From Parashewanella tropica (GTDB lineage Bacteria; Pseudomonadota; Gammaproteobacteria; Enterobacterales; Shewanellaceae): 64,000 nt of DNA. Under the pieces are notes generated by a model. It saw nothing but the letters and a program-made list of their open reading frames with translations. It was not told the origin of the DNA and searched no databases. The stretch spans positions 18,501-82,500 of the forward strand of contig NZ_CP037951.1 of NCBI RefSeq assembly GCF_004358445.1, given 5' to 3'. The position numbers and the translations under genes are program-made. Below are positions 1 to 11,513 of the stretch, in pieces; position 1 is the first letter of the stretch; every line of letters begins with the position of its first letter.

Positions 1-283
1 GCTGCATTTGCCACGCCATGCCTTTTACTAATCGTTTAGCTTTACCGCCATTGATTGGCATTTGATAAATATCACCCAATAGATCAAATGCGATGTGTTT
101 TCCGTCAGGGCTGACGGATACATTCATCCATGTGCCTTCGGTAACATTAATGTCGACGCTTTGAGTAGGTTGGTTGGCGGGTTCATTGACCGACCATTTA
201 GTGTCTTCTTTTGCTTGCGCTGTGCTTATGGAAAGACTCAATGCCATTGCCGCATACAGTGGGCTTAACTTGGAGGTAAACAT
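1..283 (-). CDS. Exported beta-propeller (TolB/PD40-like) protein, probable amidohydrolase N-terminus, partial
   Basis: Only the first 94 or so codons are in the window; the gene runs off the left edge. The N-terminus has a typical signal peptide ending in STAQA before KEDTKW. The mature part contains VSVSPDGKHIAFDLLGDIY followed by PINGGKAKRL, the signature of a TolB/PD40-type propeller blade. Large Shewanella-type proteins with such propellers followed by an amidohydrolase domain begin this way, so a periplasmic amidohydrolase is the best guess, but the catalytic part is not visible. The start chosen is the ATG at 283; an in-frame ATG at 295 would add four residues. Confidence 0.7.
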   Translation of the reverse strand, partial: MFTSKLSPLYAAMALSLSISTAQAKEDTKWSVNEPANQPTQSVDINVTEGTWMNVSVSPDGKHIAFDLLGDIYQMPINGGKAKRLVKGMAWQMQ

Positions 284-405
284 TCGGATTCCCATTCTCG
301 TTTTAGTTATTTTATGCAATGTGTTTTATCGCACATTTAACCAAAACTTAAAAGGGAATTAGCGTTACAAACTATGTGAAAACAAATGTGGTTGTAAGTA
401 AAGAC

Positions 406-651
406 TTACAAGCCTTTTTGGATCAGATATTGATAGGGTGTACTGCTGGTATCTTCAGCAAGTAGTTTGTGATCCATAAACTGACAAAAGCTTGGAATAT
501 CACGGGTTGTCGCGGGATCATCAGCGATGATTAATAGCGTCTCACCGTCTTGCATATGACGCACCTTTTTCCGCACCATCATTACAGGCTCAGGGCAGCG
601 CAAACCAAGGGCATCAAGTTGGTGATGGGCGTTTTCAAATGGTGTGGTCAT
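406..651 (-). CDS. tusA: Sulfur carrier protein TusA
   Basis: This 81-residue protein matches the TusA/SirA family in length and pattern. The motif [20 protein letters not shown] places the sulfur-accepting cysteine at residue 19, directly before the CPEP loop. In the known pathway TusA takes persulfide sulfur from the cysteine desulfurase IscS and passes it to TusBCD for 2-thiouridine synthesis in tRNA; it acts in the cytosol. It stands alone between the propeller protein and fadA, all on the minus strand. Assignment is secure. Confidence 0.95.
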   Translation of the reverse strand: MTTPFENAHHQLDALGLRCPEPVMMVRKKVRHMQDGETLLIIADDPATTRDIPSFCQFMDHKLLAEDTSSTPYQYLIQKGL

Positions 652-736
652 CGTTCGTCTTAGTTACTGCAAAAGTGGCGGCTATTTTACCATTGAGTTT
701 TCAATTGCCAAGTTTATGATGAATAAATGTGAATGT

Positions 737-752
737 TGTTTCACGTGAAACA
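737..752. other. parS: parS centromere site (ParB-binding palindrome)
   Basis: The intergenic spacer between fadA and tusA contains TGTTTCACGTGAAACA, a perfect 16-bp palindrome identical to the chromosomal parS consensus bound by ParB in many gammaproteobacteria. parS sites lie near the replication origin, which agrees with the near-origin gene content here. No other perfect copy was seen in the window. Confidence 0.88.
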
Positions 753-753
753 T

Positions 754-781
754 GGTGCCAGCTTTGAATTAAGTTGGCACC
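754..781 (-). terminator. Hairpin downstream of fadA, possible terminator
   Basis: An 11-bp inverted repeat, GGTGCCAGCTT against AAGTTGGCACC with one G-T pair and a 6-nt loop, lies 12 bp past the fadA stop. There is no clear U-tract, so it may be a weak terminator or mRNA-protecting stem for fadBA. It abuts the parS site. Confidence 0.5.
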
Positions 782-792
782 GAAGAAGGTGT

Positions 793-4126
<3,334 letters not shown>

Positions 4127-4217
4127 TATTTTTATCCTTGGTACTGTATTGCATTGCTAAATAATTGAGAGGGAAGATATGCAGTGTAAAAGTAAGAAGA
4201 AGAAAAAACAATCAAAT

Positions 4218-4233
4218 TCAAACGGGCGTTTGA
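4218..4233. promoter_or_regulatory. PsrA-like operator upstream of fadBA
   Basis: TCAAACGGGCGTTTGA is an inverted repeat with arms TCAAAC and GTTTGA around GGGC. It fits the PsrA consensus of CAAAC and GTTTG half-sites separated by 2-4 bases. PsrA is the TetR-family repressor of fatty-acid degradation genes in Shewanella, Pseudomonas and relatives. The site lies in the 290-bp divergent spacer between fadB and pepQ, where the fadB promoter is expected. The sequence match is seen directly; the regulation is inferred. Confidence 0.6.
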
Positions 4234-4416
4234 TAAAGGTGATTATCTAAAGATTTAACTCAATAATCTCGGAGGATTTTATGGTTTATATTTGGTGTGA
4301 AAAAAGTCGTACATTGACACAGATGAATGCGGTCATTAGCTATAGCTATAGCCGTTAACGCCTCATCATTGCTGTGGTACACTCGGGCTCCAGCATTATT
4401 CCTAAGGAGTCTGAGC

Positions 4417-5733
4417 ATGTCCTCGATAGGTCAACATTATTCTAAGCACATCATTGAGATGAATCGCCGAGCTGCTGAAATTTGTCAGCGTCAACACCTA
4501 TCGGGTTTGGTATTTCATGCCGGTCAGCCTAAACGACAGTTTTTGGATGACATGGATTATCCATTCAAAGTGACGCCAAACTTTAAGTCTTGGCTGCCGC
4601 TATTGGATAATCCTCATTGCTGGATTGTCGCCGATGGACACAGTAAGCCTACGCTTATCTACTATCGCCCTGTTGATTTTTGGCATAAGGTCTCCGATGT
4701 CCCAGAAACGTTTTGGACTGATGAATTTGATATCAAACTCTTAACCAAAGCGGATCAAGTTTCAGCAATATTACCGTCGGATATTGCCAACTGGGCATAT
4801 TTAGGTGAAGAAACATCATTGGCTGAACAACTGGGCTTTACTCACATTAATCCAAATGCCGTTGAAAACTACCTTCATTATCAACGCTCTTTTAAAACGG
4901 ACTATGAATTAGATTGTCTTCGTGAAGCGAACAGACTGGCGGTAAATGGGCACCTAGCCGCAAAACAGGCCTTTCTCAATGGCGGAAGTGAATTTGATAT
5001 TCAGCTTGAGTATTTGAAGGCGGTGGGACAAGGGGAAAACCAAGTTCCCTATAACAATATCATTGCGTTGAATGAAAATGCCGCCATTTTGCATTACATG
5101 ATCCTTGAACATCAAAAGCCACAACAACATCGTTCATTTTTGATTGATGCGGGGGCTACGTGCGGTGGTTATGCCTCTGACATTACCCGTACCTATTCGG
5201 CTGAGCAAAATCGCTTTGCCGATTTAATTGCGGCGATGGATAAATTGCAACATGACATTATTGCTGAGATGAAGGTAGGAAAAAGCTACGTTGACTTACA
5301 TTTACTCACTCACCAAAAAGTTGCCCAAGTGTTGTTGGATGAAGGACTCGCGACAGGCAGCCTTGAATCGTTAATTGGCAGTGGTATTACCCGTGCCTTT
5401 TTCCCACATGGGTTAGGGCATATGTTAGGTCTGCAAGTGCACGACGTGGCAGGCTTTAGCCCCGATGAACAAGGCACTCATATAGCATCACCCGCTGAAC
5501 ATCCGTTTTTACGCTGCACTCGTACTCTGGATGTAGGGCAAGTGCTGACCATAGAGCCGGGTTTATACATCATTGATACCCTGCTTAATGAACTGGATGA
5601 GGCTACTCGCCGCCAAATTAATTGGAGTGTAGTGGATGAACTGCGTCCATTTGGTGGTATTCGTATTGAAGATAACGTCATTGTTCATGCTGACCGTATT
5701 GAAAATATGACCCGTGATTGCGGGTTAGCCTAA
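4417..5733 (+). CDS. pepQ: Xaa-Pro dipeptidase PepQ
   Basis: This is a 438-aa M24 metallopeptidase of PepQ length. Metal ligands are seen in order: the two aspartates in [18 protein letters not shown], the histidine in [16 protein letters not shown], and the glutamates in TIEPGLYII and GGIRIEDNV. PepQ cleaves dipeptides with C-terminal proline in the cytosol. The start at 4417 is preferred because AAGGAG sits 7 bp upstream and the protein then has family length; the open frame extends to 4327 without a ribosome site. A perfect 14-bp palindrome, GCTATAGCTATAGC, lies upstream at 4339-4352. yigZ follows after 3 bp. Confidence 0.95.
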   Translation: MSSIGQHYSKHIIEMNRRAAEICQRQHLSGLVFHAGQPKRQFLDDMDYPFKVTPNFKSWLPLLDNPHCWIVADGHSKPTLIYYRPVDFWHKVSDVPETFWTDEFDIKLLTKADQVSAILPSDIANWAYLGEETSLAEQLGFTHINPNAVENYLHYQRSFKTDYELDCLREANRLAVNGHLAAKQAFLNGGSEFDIQLEYLKAVGQGENQVPYNNIIALNENAAILHYMILEHQKPQQHRSFLIDAGATCGGYASDITRTYSAEQNRFADLIAAMDKLQHDIIAEMKVGKSYVDLHLLTHQKVAQVLLDEGLATGSLESLIGSGITRAFFPHGLGHMLGLQVHDVAGFSPDEQGTHIASPAEHPFLRCTRTLDVGQVLTIEPGLYIIDTLLNELDEATRRQINWSVVDELRPFGGIRIEDNVIVHADRIENMTRDCGLA

Positions 5734-5736
5734 ACC

Positions 5737-6357
5737 GTGACGGATGATCGTTATGCTATTCCAGCACAAGAGTTTGTGCTGGAAGAAGAAATAAAAAAAA
5801 GTCGCTTTATCACTATTTTGTTTCGCTGTCAGTCTGAGCAAGAGCTAAAGTTGGCGCTCACTAACGCAAGGCGTGATTATCCTGATGCGCGCCATTATTG
5901 TTGGGCATTTGTTGGGGGAGCGCCCAAGGAAATGGTGAATTGTGGTTCTAGCGATGATGGTGAACCGTCGGGTAGTGCTGGGCGTCCAATGTTAGCGGTA
6001 CTTCAGGGAGCTGATATCGGTGAAATTGGTGCCATTGTGGTACGCTATTTTGGTGGCATCAAATTAGGTGTAGGTGGTTTGGTTCGTGCGTACAGCGGTG
6101 GTATTAAACGTGGTTTACCGCAGTTAGAAACCGACATTCAACTGCTTAAGGATGAAGCGACTATCACTTGCGATTATGCACAACTCAGTGATGTGGAGTA
6201 TGTGTGTAATAAGTATCAAACGACGATTGAAGGTAAAGAATTTTCTGAGCAGGTTGTGCTTAACCTTGCTGTTCCTAAGTCTCAAAAGTCAGCACTGACT
6301 CAAGATATTTCCGTTATATCTCAAGGACAATTACAACTTATCTTCAAAGACAAATAA
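5737..6357 (+). CDS. yigZ: YigZ/IMPACT family protein
   Basis: This 206-aa protein belongs to the YigZ (UPF0029/IMPACT N-terminal) family. The diagnostic stretch is SSDDGEPSGSAGRPML followed by VVRYFGGIKLGVGGLVRAYS near residues 75-125. The family has an RNase PH-like or elongation-factor-like fold and is linked to translation control in eukaryotes; its bacterial role is not settled. It uses a GTG start 3 bp after the pepQ stop, so the two are probably translationally coupled. No better in-frame ATG exists near the start. Confidence 0.9.
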   Translation: MTDDRYAIPAQEFVLEEEIKKSRFITILFRCQSEQELKLALTNARRDYPDARHYCWAFVGGAPKEMVNCGSSDDGEPSGSAGRPMLAVLQGADIGEIGAIVVRYFGGIKLGVGGLVRAYSGGIKRGLPQLETDIQLLKDEATITCDYAQLSDVEYVCNKYQTTIEGKEFSEQVVLNLAVPKSQKSALTQDISVISQGQLQLIFKDK

Positions 6358-6488
6358 GGTATTAAAAAAAAATCTTTCTACAGTAACTCATTTAACGAAT
6401 ACTATGCCCAAATCATGGTTTAGATGAGTCTGCGGGTTTGTGTAAGGGAAACACAATTACTGCGGATTAACCATAAAGGTTAAAAGTT

Positions 6489-7058
6489 ATGAAAGTCCCC
6501 CTGCTTTTTTCACGGTTGGTTAATAAAAGGAAGAAAGCATCAACCGCGAATTATAAAGCCAAAAACCCAGGTGCTTCTGGCCCGCATGACGTTGATTATA
6601 ATCTTCCCTATTTCCATCAACATTTGGTTAATGAATGTAGTGAGATGTCTTTTACTATGCTCATTGGTTATTACTACCCAGATAAAGTGGTACCCAATGA
6701 TGCCAAAAGAAGAGGCAGCTTCGAAGGTGTCGATCCCCATGATTTGTATATCAGCCTAGTGGGTAATTATCCTAATTTACGTTCTGATTTTTTTAGAAAA
6801 ATCACCCTTGAGTATGTCAGTAAAATCTTAAAAGATAACGGGCCATTTGTGTGTAGTGGAGACTTCGCTCGACTGCTTGCTTTTACTAAGATCCGAGCTG
6901 GTCACACTATCGTCGTCAAAGGAATATATGGTGACAAAGTGATCATCAATGATCCTTGGCACGGCAAAGACAGGTATAAATCTATTGATTGGTTTTCAGC
7001 CTTAGTCGATCGAAATGGTGGTTACTTCTATATTGATGAGCCGTCATTAAGGCATTAG
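6489..7058 (+). CDS. C39/C70-like (papain-fold) cysteine protease, candidate effector
   Basis: This 189-aa protein has the pattern of C39-like and AvrRpt2-like (C70) papain-fold proteases. Gln44 and Cys50 in QHLVNECSEMSFTMLIGYYY have the six-residue spacing of the papain oxyanion glutamine and nucleophile. His139 in AGHTIVVKGI and Asp155 in VIINDPWHG complete the triad, in the usual GH-V-V-KGI...INDPW context. There is no ABC transporter domain, so it is not a bacteriocin exporter, and no signal peptide is evident. AAAGGTT precedes the ATG. It sits between yigZ and trkH, which I expect to be neighbours in Shewanella, so it looks inserted. A T3SS effector role is inference from the fold and from sctRSTU 3.5 kb away. 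Confidence 0.65.
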   Translation: MKVPLLFSRLVNKRKKASTANYKAKNPGASGPHDVDYNLPYFHQHLVNECSEMSFTMLIGYYYPDKVVPNDAKRRGSFEGVDPHDLYISLVGNYPNLRSDFFRKITLEYVSKILKDNGPFVCSGDFARLLAFTKIRAGHTIVVKGIYGDKVIINDPWHGKDRYKSIDWFSALVDRNGGYFYIDEPSLRH

Positions 7059-7062
7059 AGGA

Positions 7063-8085
7063 TTAGGTCACTTTTGAGACATTGTAGACTCTGTCTTTTG
7101 TTAATCTCCATAATTGAAGCTCCTCTTTCATGGTTGGATGGCGACGGTAAAATTGTTTAAGGTTATGACATCCTGATTCATGACTCAGCATTTTATGATG
7201 TTCTTCCAACCTAGGAATGTATTGTTGAACAGAGGCTAAGTTTGCGGTAGCCCGTAATTCAGGCTGTGTGAAAAAAGCAATAAACTGCACCATGGTGCTG
7301 ATTTGAAGGGCAATAACATGTATATCTATTTGCTTATGTTGTATCAACTCTAATTGAGCTGATATCGCTTCTGTTGCTACCTCCTTATCAATCAGAGCTC
7401 TAATGTTTTCAGGTATGATCTTACTTTCCGTAGAGTCTAAAAGTCGACCGTCTGTACTCAATAAAACAATTTGCGATTGGTGCTGACGCTTAAATGCTTC
7501 CAATGCATCAAGTGAATTATCGGGTTGAGAGAACCGCTTTCTGATTTGATGAACACCTGAAACTTTTTTGACTTCATAATGAAATAAACAACCTACGGCT
7601 TCGATATAAATGATTTTTGGTGAGTGCTGGAGCCTTGTCGGTTGTGGAATATCATGTAATGCGGTTTCAAGTTTACAGTACCCAGATTTTACCTGTGTAT
7701 GACTAGGCATCCTTAAGTATGAACGGGCGTCACTTGGTACTGCCGTGTGAAAAAACGTTGAAAGACAGGGCTTACTGGTAAATTCGCGATAGGCACATAA
7801 GATGGATTGAACTTTGTCTCTATAAGCCGGTACATGAACACACATGAAACGTCTGAATGAATAGAGGTGAGGGGCGTCAGGATGTGTGTGATCGACTTGA
7901 AAAGTGACAGAAATGTCCCTTTGATTGCCTTCCTTAAAAGCAAGGGTGATTTGATCATTCTTAGCCGTAAATTGATGACTGAGAGCATTAAATTGTGCCT
8001 GCGTAAATTCTGTTAATCGTGAGTCATGGGTAAACTTAAAAGCCAGACCGCTGTTCAGTTGCTGCGCCGTTGCATAGTGAGCCAT
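7063..8085 (-). CDS. Hypothetical protein, 340 aa, unrecognised
   Basis: I do not recognise this protein. It is 340 aa, has no signal peptide or membrane segment, and is rich in His, Gln and Ser. It starts with a good ribosome site (GGAGAG) and ends 4 bp from the stop of the convergent protease-like gene. The C-terminal third, from about residue 240, looks helical. Coding support is the long open frame and clean initiation. Together with the protease-like gene it forms a two-gene block between yigZ and trkH. Candidate roles include a lineage-specific cytosolic or secreted protein, but nothing in the sequence decides. Confidence 0.6.
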   Translation of the reverse strand: MAHYATAQQLNSGLAFKFTHDSRLTEFTQAQFNALSHQFTAKNDQITLAFKEGNQRDISVTFQVDHTHPDAPHLYSFRRFMCVHVPAYRDKVQSILCAYREFTSKPCLSTFFHTAVPSDARSYLRMPSHTQVKSGYCKLETALHDIPQPTRLQHSPKIIYIEAVGCLFHYEVKKVSGVHQIRKRFSQPDNSLDALEAFKRQHQSQIVLLSTDGRLLDSTESKIIPENIRALIDKEVATEAISAQLELIQHKQIDIHVIALQISTMVQFIAFFTQPELRATANLASVQQYIPRLEEHHKMLSHESGCHNLKQFYRRHPTMKEELQLWRLTKDRVYNVSKVT

Positions 8086-8376
8086 GATCTCTCCATAAAG
8101 CAGGGGTGTATAGGTTTAAGTTATACCACCTGATTTGGATAAATGTATTGAATGATCATCATATTAAATACGAATTAGTTAGAGCCGCAAGGTGCTTTAC
8201 ATTTTGACTGGTTTTTATTTATTGATTCTTGTTCGTGGTATTTTTTACGCTTAACATCAACTTAGTTTGAAAATTGTGAAATAATGGCAAAAACCATTTT
8301 ATTGCTTTTGTAAAACCGCTTTATATTTGCATCGCAAAAGCAACACCCATTCACAGGGATTAACACCAATTTTGTT

Positions 8377-9834
8377 ATGCAATATCGCACCATAATAAGA
8401 ATAACTGGCCTGTTAATGGGGCTTTTTTCAATTACTATGCTGCCGCCAGCATTGGTCGCCATCTTTTATAATGATGGTGAAGGCATGGCGTTCATAAAAG
8501 CCTTTGTGGTGAGTTTATTATTGGGATTCAGCTTGTGGTATCCCAACCGTTATCACAAAGCCGAGCTGCGAACCCGAGAGGGCTTTTTGATAGTGGTGCT
8601 GTTCTGGACGGTACTGGGCTCGATTGGTTCGCTGCCTTTCATTTTTGCCACCAATCCTGAAATGAGCTGGACGGACAGCTTTTTTGAGTCGTTTTCTGCT
8701 TTGACGACGACTGGGGCAACCGTAATCGTCGGGCTTGATCATCTTCCTAAAGCCATTTTGTTCTATCGTCACTTATTACAATGGCTTGGTGGCATGGGGA
8801 TCATTGTATTAGCGGTGGCAATTTTGCCTGTTCTCGGGATTGGGGGGATGCAGCTGTATCGCGCTGAAATTCCAGGGCCTGTAAAAGACAGCAAAATGAC
8901 CCCTAGAATTGCCGAAACCGCAAAAGCCTTATGGTACATCTATCTGTTTTTAACCTTAGCGTGTGCCGCTGCTTTTTGGCTTGCAGGCATGAGTGCCTTT
9001 GATGCCATTTGTCATTCATTTTCGACGATTGCGATTGGTGGCTTTTCAACACACGATGCCAGTATGGGCTACTTCAATAGCCCAGTGATCAACCTGATTT
9101 GCGTGGTGTTTTTGTTGATTTCGGCAATTAACTTTAGCCTACATTTTGCGGCCGTAACCAACAAAGGATTCAATTTAAAAGTCTATTTTAAAGACGCCGA
9201 ATTTAAGGTGTTATTGGCGGTACAGCTTATTTTGACCGCGATTTGTTTCCTCGTACTGTATCAAACCAATATTTATGATTCGGCTGAAGAAACCTTAGAT
9301 CATGCACTATTCCAAGCGGTATCTGTTTCAACCACGGCGGGGTTTGGTACAGAAAGCTTTCATAGTTGGCCATTGTTTTTGCCTATGCTGCTGATTTTCT
9401 CCAGCTTTATTGGAGGCTGTGGCGGCTCGACAGCGGGCGGAATGAAAGTCATTCGAATCATTTTGTTGGTACTGCAAGGCTCTCGTGAAATGAAACGCTT
9501 GGTTCACCCTCGTGCCATTTTTACCATCAAAATTGGTAATTCTGTTCTCCCTGATCGTGTGATTGATGCGGTGTGGGGCTTTTTCTCAGCTTATGCCTTG
9601 GTATTTATTATCAGTATGCTGGCCTTGATGGCATTTGGCGTCGATGAGTTAACAGCGTTTAGTACCGTAGCCGCATGTTTGAATAATTTAGGCCCAGCTC
9701 TCGGTGAAGCCGCTAGTAATTATGCTACGCTCGGTGATGGCGCGAAATGGGTACTACTGATCACTATGTTATTTGGTCGCTTGGAAGTGTTTACTTTATT
9801 GGTGTTGTTTACGCCTACATTTTGGAAGAATTAA
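8377..9834 (+). CDS. trkH: Trk potassium uptake system membrane protein TrkH
   Basis: This 485-aa membrane protein has the TrkH/TrkG layout: repeated membrane-pore-membrane units with selectivity-loop sequences such as SALTTTGATVI, FSTIAIGGFST, SVSTTAGFGTES and CLNNLGPALG. The start MQYRTIIRITGLLMGLFS resembles E. coli TrkH. TrkH is the potassium-translocating subunit in the inner membrane and works with the NAD-binding regulator TrkA, which is not in this window. Its stop overlaps the hemG start by one base (TAATG). Confidence 0.95.
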   Translation: MQYRTIIRITGLLMGLFSITMLPPALVAIFYNDGEGMAFIKAFVVSLLLGFSLWYPNRYHKAELRTREGFLIVVLFWTVLGSIGSLPFIFATNPEMSWTDSFFESFSALTTTGATVIVGLDHLPKAILFYRHLLQWLGGMGIIVLAVAILPVLGIGGMQLYRAEIPGPVKDSKMTPRIAETAKALWYIYLFLTLACAAAFWLAGMSAFDAICHSFSTIAIGGFSTHDASMGYFNSPVINLICVVFLLISAINFSLHFAAVTNKGFNLKVYFKDAEFKVLLAVQLILTAICFLVLYQTNIYDSAEETLDHALFQAVSVSTTAGFGTESFHSWPLFLPMLLIFSSFIGGCGGSTAGGMKVIRIILLVLQGSREMKRLVHPRAIFTIKIGNSVLPDRVIDAVWGFFSAYALVFIISMLALMAFGVDELTAFSTVAACLNNLGPALGEAASNYATLGDGAKWVLLITMLFGRLEVFTLLVLFTPTFWKN

Positions 9835-10349
9835 TGAACATCGCTCTTATCTATTCAACCGTTGATGGTCAAACCAAGCATATTTGTGAGGTGATGGCGA
9901 CTCATATGACACAAGCTCAAGTGACGGTATTATCACTTGAACAAGTGACTGAAGATAAGTTATCTCAATACGATAAAGTCATGATTGGTGCCAGTATCCG
10001 TTATGGTAAATATCGTCCAGCGGTGTTTGAGTTTATTGGACAACATCATGAATGGCTGACTCAAACCCAAAGTGGTTTTTTTTCCGTAAATGTGGTGGCG
10101 AGAAAACCAGAAAAAAATACGCCAAAAACCAACCCTTATATGAAAAACTTCCTCGCGCAATCACCTTGGAACCCAGCTGTGCAAGGTGTCTTCGCCGGAA
10201 AAATTGAGTACCCGAAATACGGCTTTTTTGACCGAACCATGATCCGTTTTATTATGTGGATAACGAAAGGCCCTACCGATACTCGTGGTACCTATGAGTT
10301 TACCGATTGGCAGAAGGTTGAGCGTTTCGCCAAGGCTTTTGCTGATTAA
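9834..10349 (+). CDS. hemG: Menaquinone-dependent protoporphyrinogen IX dehydrogenase HemG
   Basis: The protein is 171 aa with a flavodoxin-like fold. The FMN phosphate loop is YSTVDGQTKHI at residues 7-17, followed by MIGASIRYGKYRP and the C-terminal helix FTDWQKVERFAKAF. HemG oxidises protoporphyrinogen IX to protoporphyrin IX in haem synthesis, using quinone as acceptor, at the inner membrane face. The ATG at 9834 overlaps the trkH stop, which indicates coupling; the open frame upstream of it lies inside trkH and has no family match. Confidence 0.94.
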   Translation: MNIALIYSTVDGQTKHICEVMATHMTQAQVTVLSLEQVTEDKLSQYDKVMIGASIRYGKYRPAVFEFIGQHHEWLTQTQSGFFSVNVVARKPEKNTPKTNPYMKNFLAQSPWNPAVQGVFAGKIEYPKYGFFDRTMIRFIMWITKGPTDTRGTYEFTDWQKVERFAKAFAD

Positions 10350-10362
10350 ATTCCCTATGTTA

Positions 10363-10387
10363 AAGAGCAAGTGATCGACTTGCTCTT
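10363..10387 (+). terminator. Hairpin after hemG, possible terminator
   Basis: A perfect 10-bp inverted repeat, AAGAGCAAGT and ACTTGCTCTT with loop GATCG, lies 13 bp after the hemG stop. No clear T-run follows. It is the natural end of the trkH-hemG unit and separates it from the T3SS genes. Confidence 0.55.
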
Positions 10388-10527
10388 AATGTTCTCCGAT
10401 CACCTTAATTTTATTGTTAACATTTTCCGACTTTGTCGATATGGCTGAACTCATGATTCAGGTCTATTCTTGAATGAGTCGTTGGCAAAGTTGCGCTGCT
10501 TATTGTTAAGCATAATCACTAAGAAGT

Positions 10528-10562
10528 TCAGGTATTCACCTGATGGTGGCAACCTCCCGCCA
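10528..10562 (+). promoter_or_regulatory. Structured leader upstream of sctR (two adjacent hairpins)
   Basis: The 249-bp spacer between hemG and sctR carries two back-to-back inverted repeats. TCAGGT and ACCTGA enclose an ATTC loop at 10528-10543. TGGTGG and CCGCCA enclose a short loop at 10544-10562, with one G-U pair. They end 36 bp before the sctR start. I could not match them to a known riboswitch. They may be a transcript leader that controls the T3SS block, or a hairpin left by an old insertion. Confidence 0.35.
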
Positions 10563-10598
10563 GACGCTAATGTGTTATAAAACTTACAGGACGTCGGC

Positions 10599-11249
10599 AT
10601 GAGCTTACTTGAACATCCCGTTCACTTGATCATCGTATTGTTTGCGTTATCACTGTTGCCTTTATTTGCAGTGATGGGGACTTCGTTTCTTAAAATTTCT
10701 ATTGTGCTATCCATGCTTAGAACGGCATTAGGGGTACAGCAAATTCCACCCAATATGGCCATATACGGCTTATCCATGGTGTTAACCTTATTTATCATGG
10801 CACCCGTGGGCAGCGAAATTTACAGTAATTTAAAGCAAAATCCCATTAAGCTCAGTGCGCCAGATATTCTTGAGCGTTTAAATACACAAGCGGCTGAGCC
10901 TTATCGCGAGTTTTTAAAAAAGCACAGTCATGCCAAGCAAATCAACTATTTTTCAAAGGTAGGCCACAAGATTTGGCCCAAGGCCTACCATGAAAATCTC
11001 GATAAAAACTCGCTCATGGTGCTGATCCCCGCTTTTACCTTAAGCCAGTTAATCGAGGCTTTTAAGATTGGTCTACTCTTGTATTTACCTTTTGTCGCCA
11101 TCGATATCATTGTCTCGAATATTTTGCTGGCGATGGGGATGATGATGGTATCGCCGATGACCATCGCACTGCCGTTTAAGATCCTGATCTTCATTATGAT
11201 GGGGGGATGGGAAAAACTCATTAGTCAATTGATGTTGTCATACTCATGA
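10599..11249 (+). CDS. sctR: Type III secretion export gate protein SctR
   Basis: This 216-aa protein is a SctR/YscR/SpaP family member. It opens with LFALSLLPLFAVMGTSFLKI and continues with IVLSMLRTALGVQQIPPN, the hallmark of the family, and has about four membrane helices. It has no cleavable signal peptide and is shorter than flagellar FliP, and no fliO lies beside it, which points to a virulence-type system. SctR forms the pentameric core of the inner-membrane export gate together with SctS and SctT. Its stop overlaps the sctS start. Confidence 0.92.
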   Translation: MSLLEHPVHLIIVLFALSLLPLFAVMGTSFLKISIVLSMLRTALGVQQIPPNMAIYGLSMVLTLFIMAPVGSEIYSNLKQNPIKLSAPDILERLNTQAAEPYREFLKKHSHAKQINYFSKVGHKIWPKAYHENLDKNSLMVLIPAFTLSQLIEAFKIGLLLYLPFVAIDIIVSNILLAMGMMMVSPMTIALPFKILIFIMMGGWEKLISQLMLSYS

Positions 11250-11512
11250 ATGTATCCGATTTTATTCACCTCACCTCCGAGCTTTTGTGGATCACACTAT
11301 TGCTTTCAATGCCGACGGTCTTGGTCGCTTCGGTATTAGGGGTATTAGTATCACTGGTTCAAGCTTTAACTCAAATTCAAGACCAAACGTTACAGTTTTT
11401 GATCAAGCTGGTGGGGGTCAGTATTGTCATGGCCATGACCTACGAATGGATGGCGGTGGCCATGCTTAACTTCGCTAATGAGATGTTCAATCTGATTGAT
11501 AAGGTGGGGTAA
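11246..11512 (+). CDS. sctS: Type III secretion export gate protein SctS
   Basis: This is an 88-aa protein with two membrane helices. The motif LVASVLGVLVSLVQALTQIQDQTL and the following LIKLVGVSIVMAMT are typical of SctS/YscS/FliQ. Four copies are expected to wrap the SctR-SctT core of the export gate in the inner membrane. The ATG overlaps the sctR stop by 4 bp, so translation is coupled. Confidence 0.92.
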   Translation: MNVSDFIHLTSELLWITLLLSMPTVLVASVLGVLVSLVQALTQIQDQTLQFLIKLVGVSIVMAMTYEWMAVAMLNFANEMFNLIDKVG

Positions 11513-11513
11513 A

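Noticed and set aside
174..362. 62-aa plus-strand open frame at the left edge
   Set aside because: It lies antisense to the signal-peptide region of the exported propeller protein.
10528..10562. Known riboswitch upstream of sctR
   Set aside because: Compared by memory with fluoride, c-di-GMP, TPP, cobalamin and FMN classes; the conserved cores are absent.
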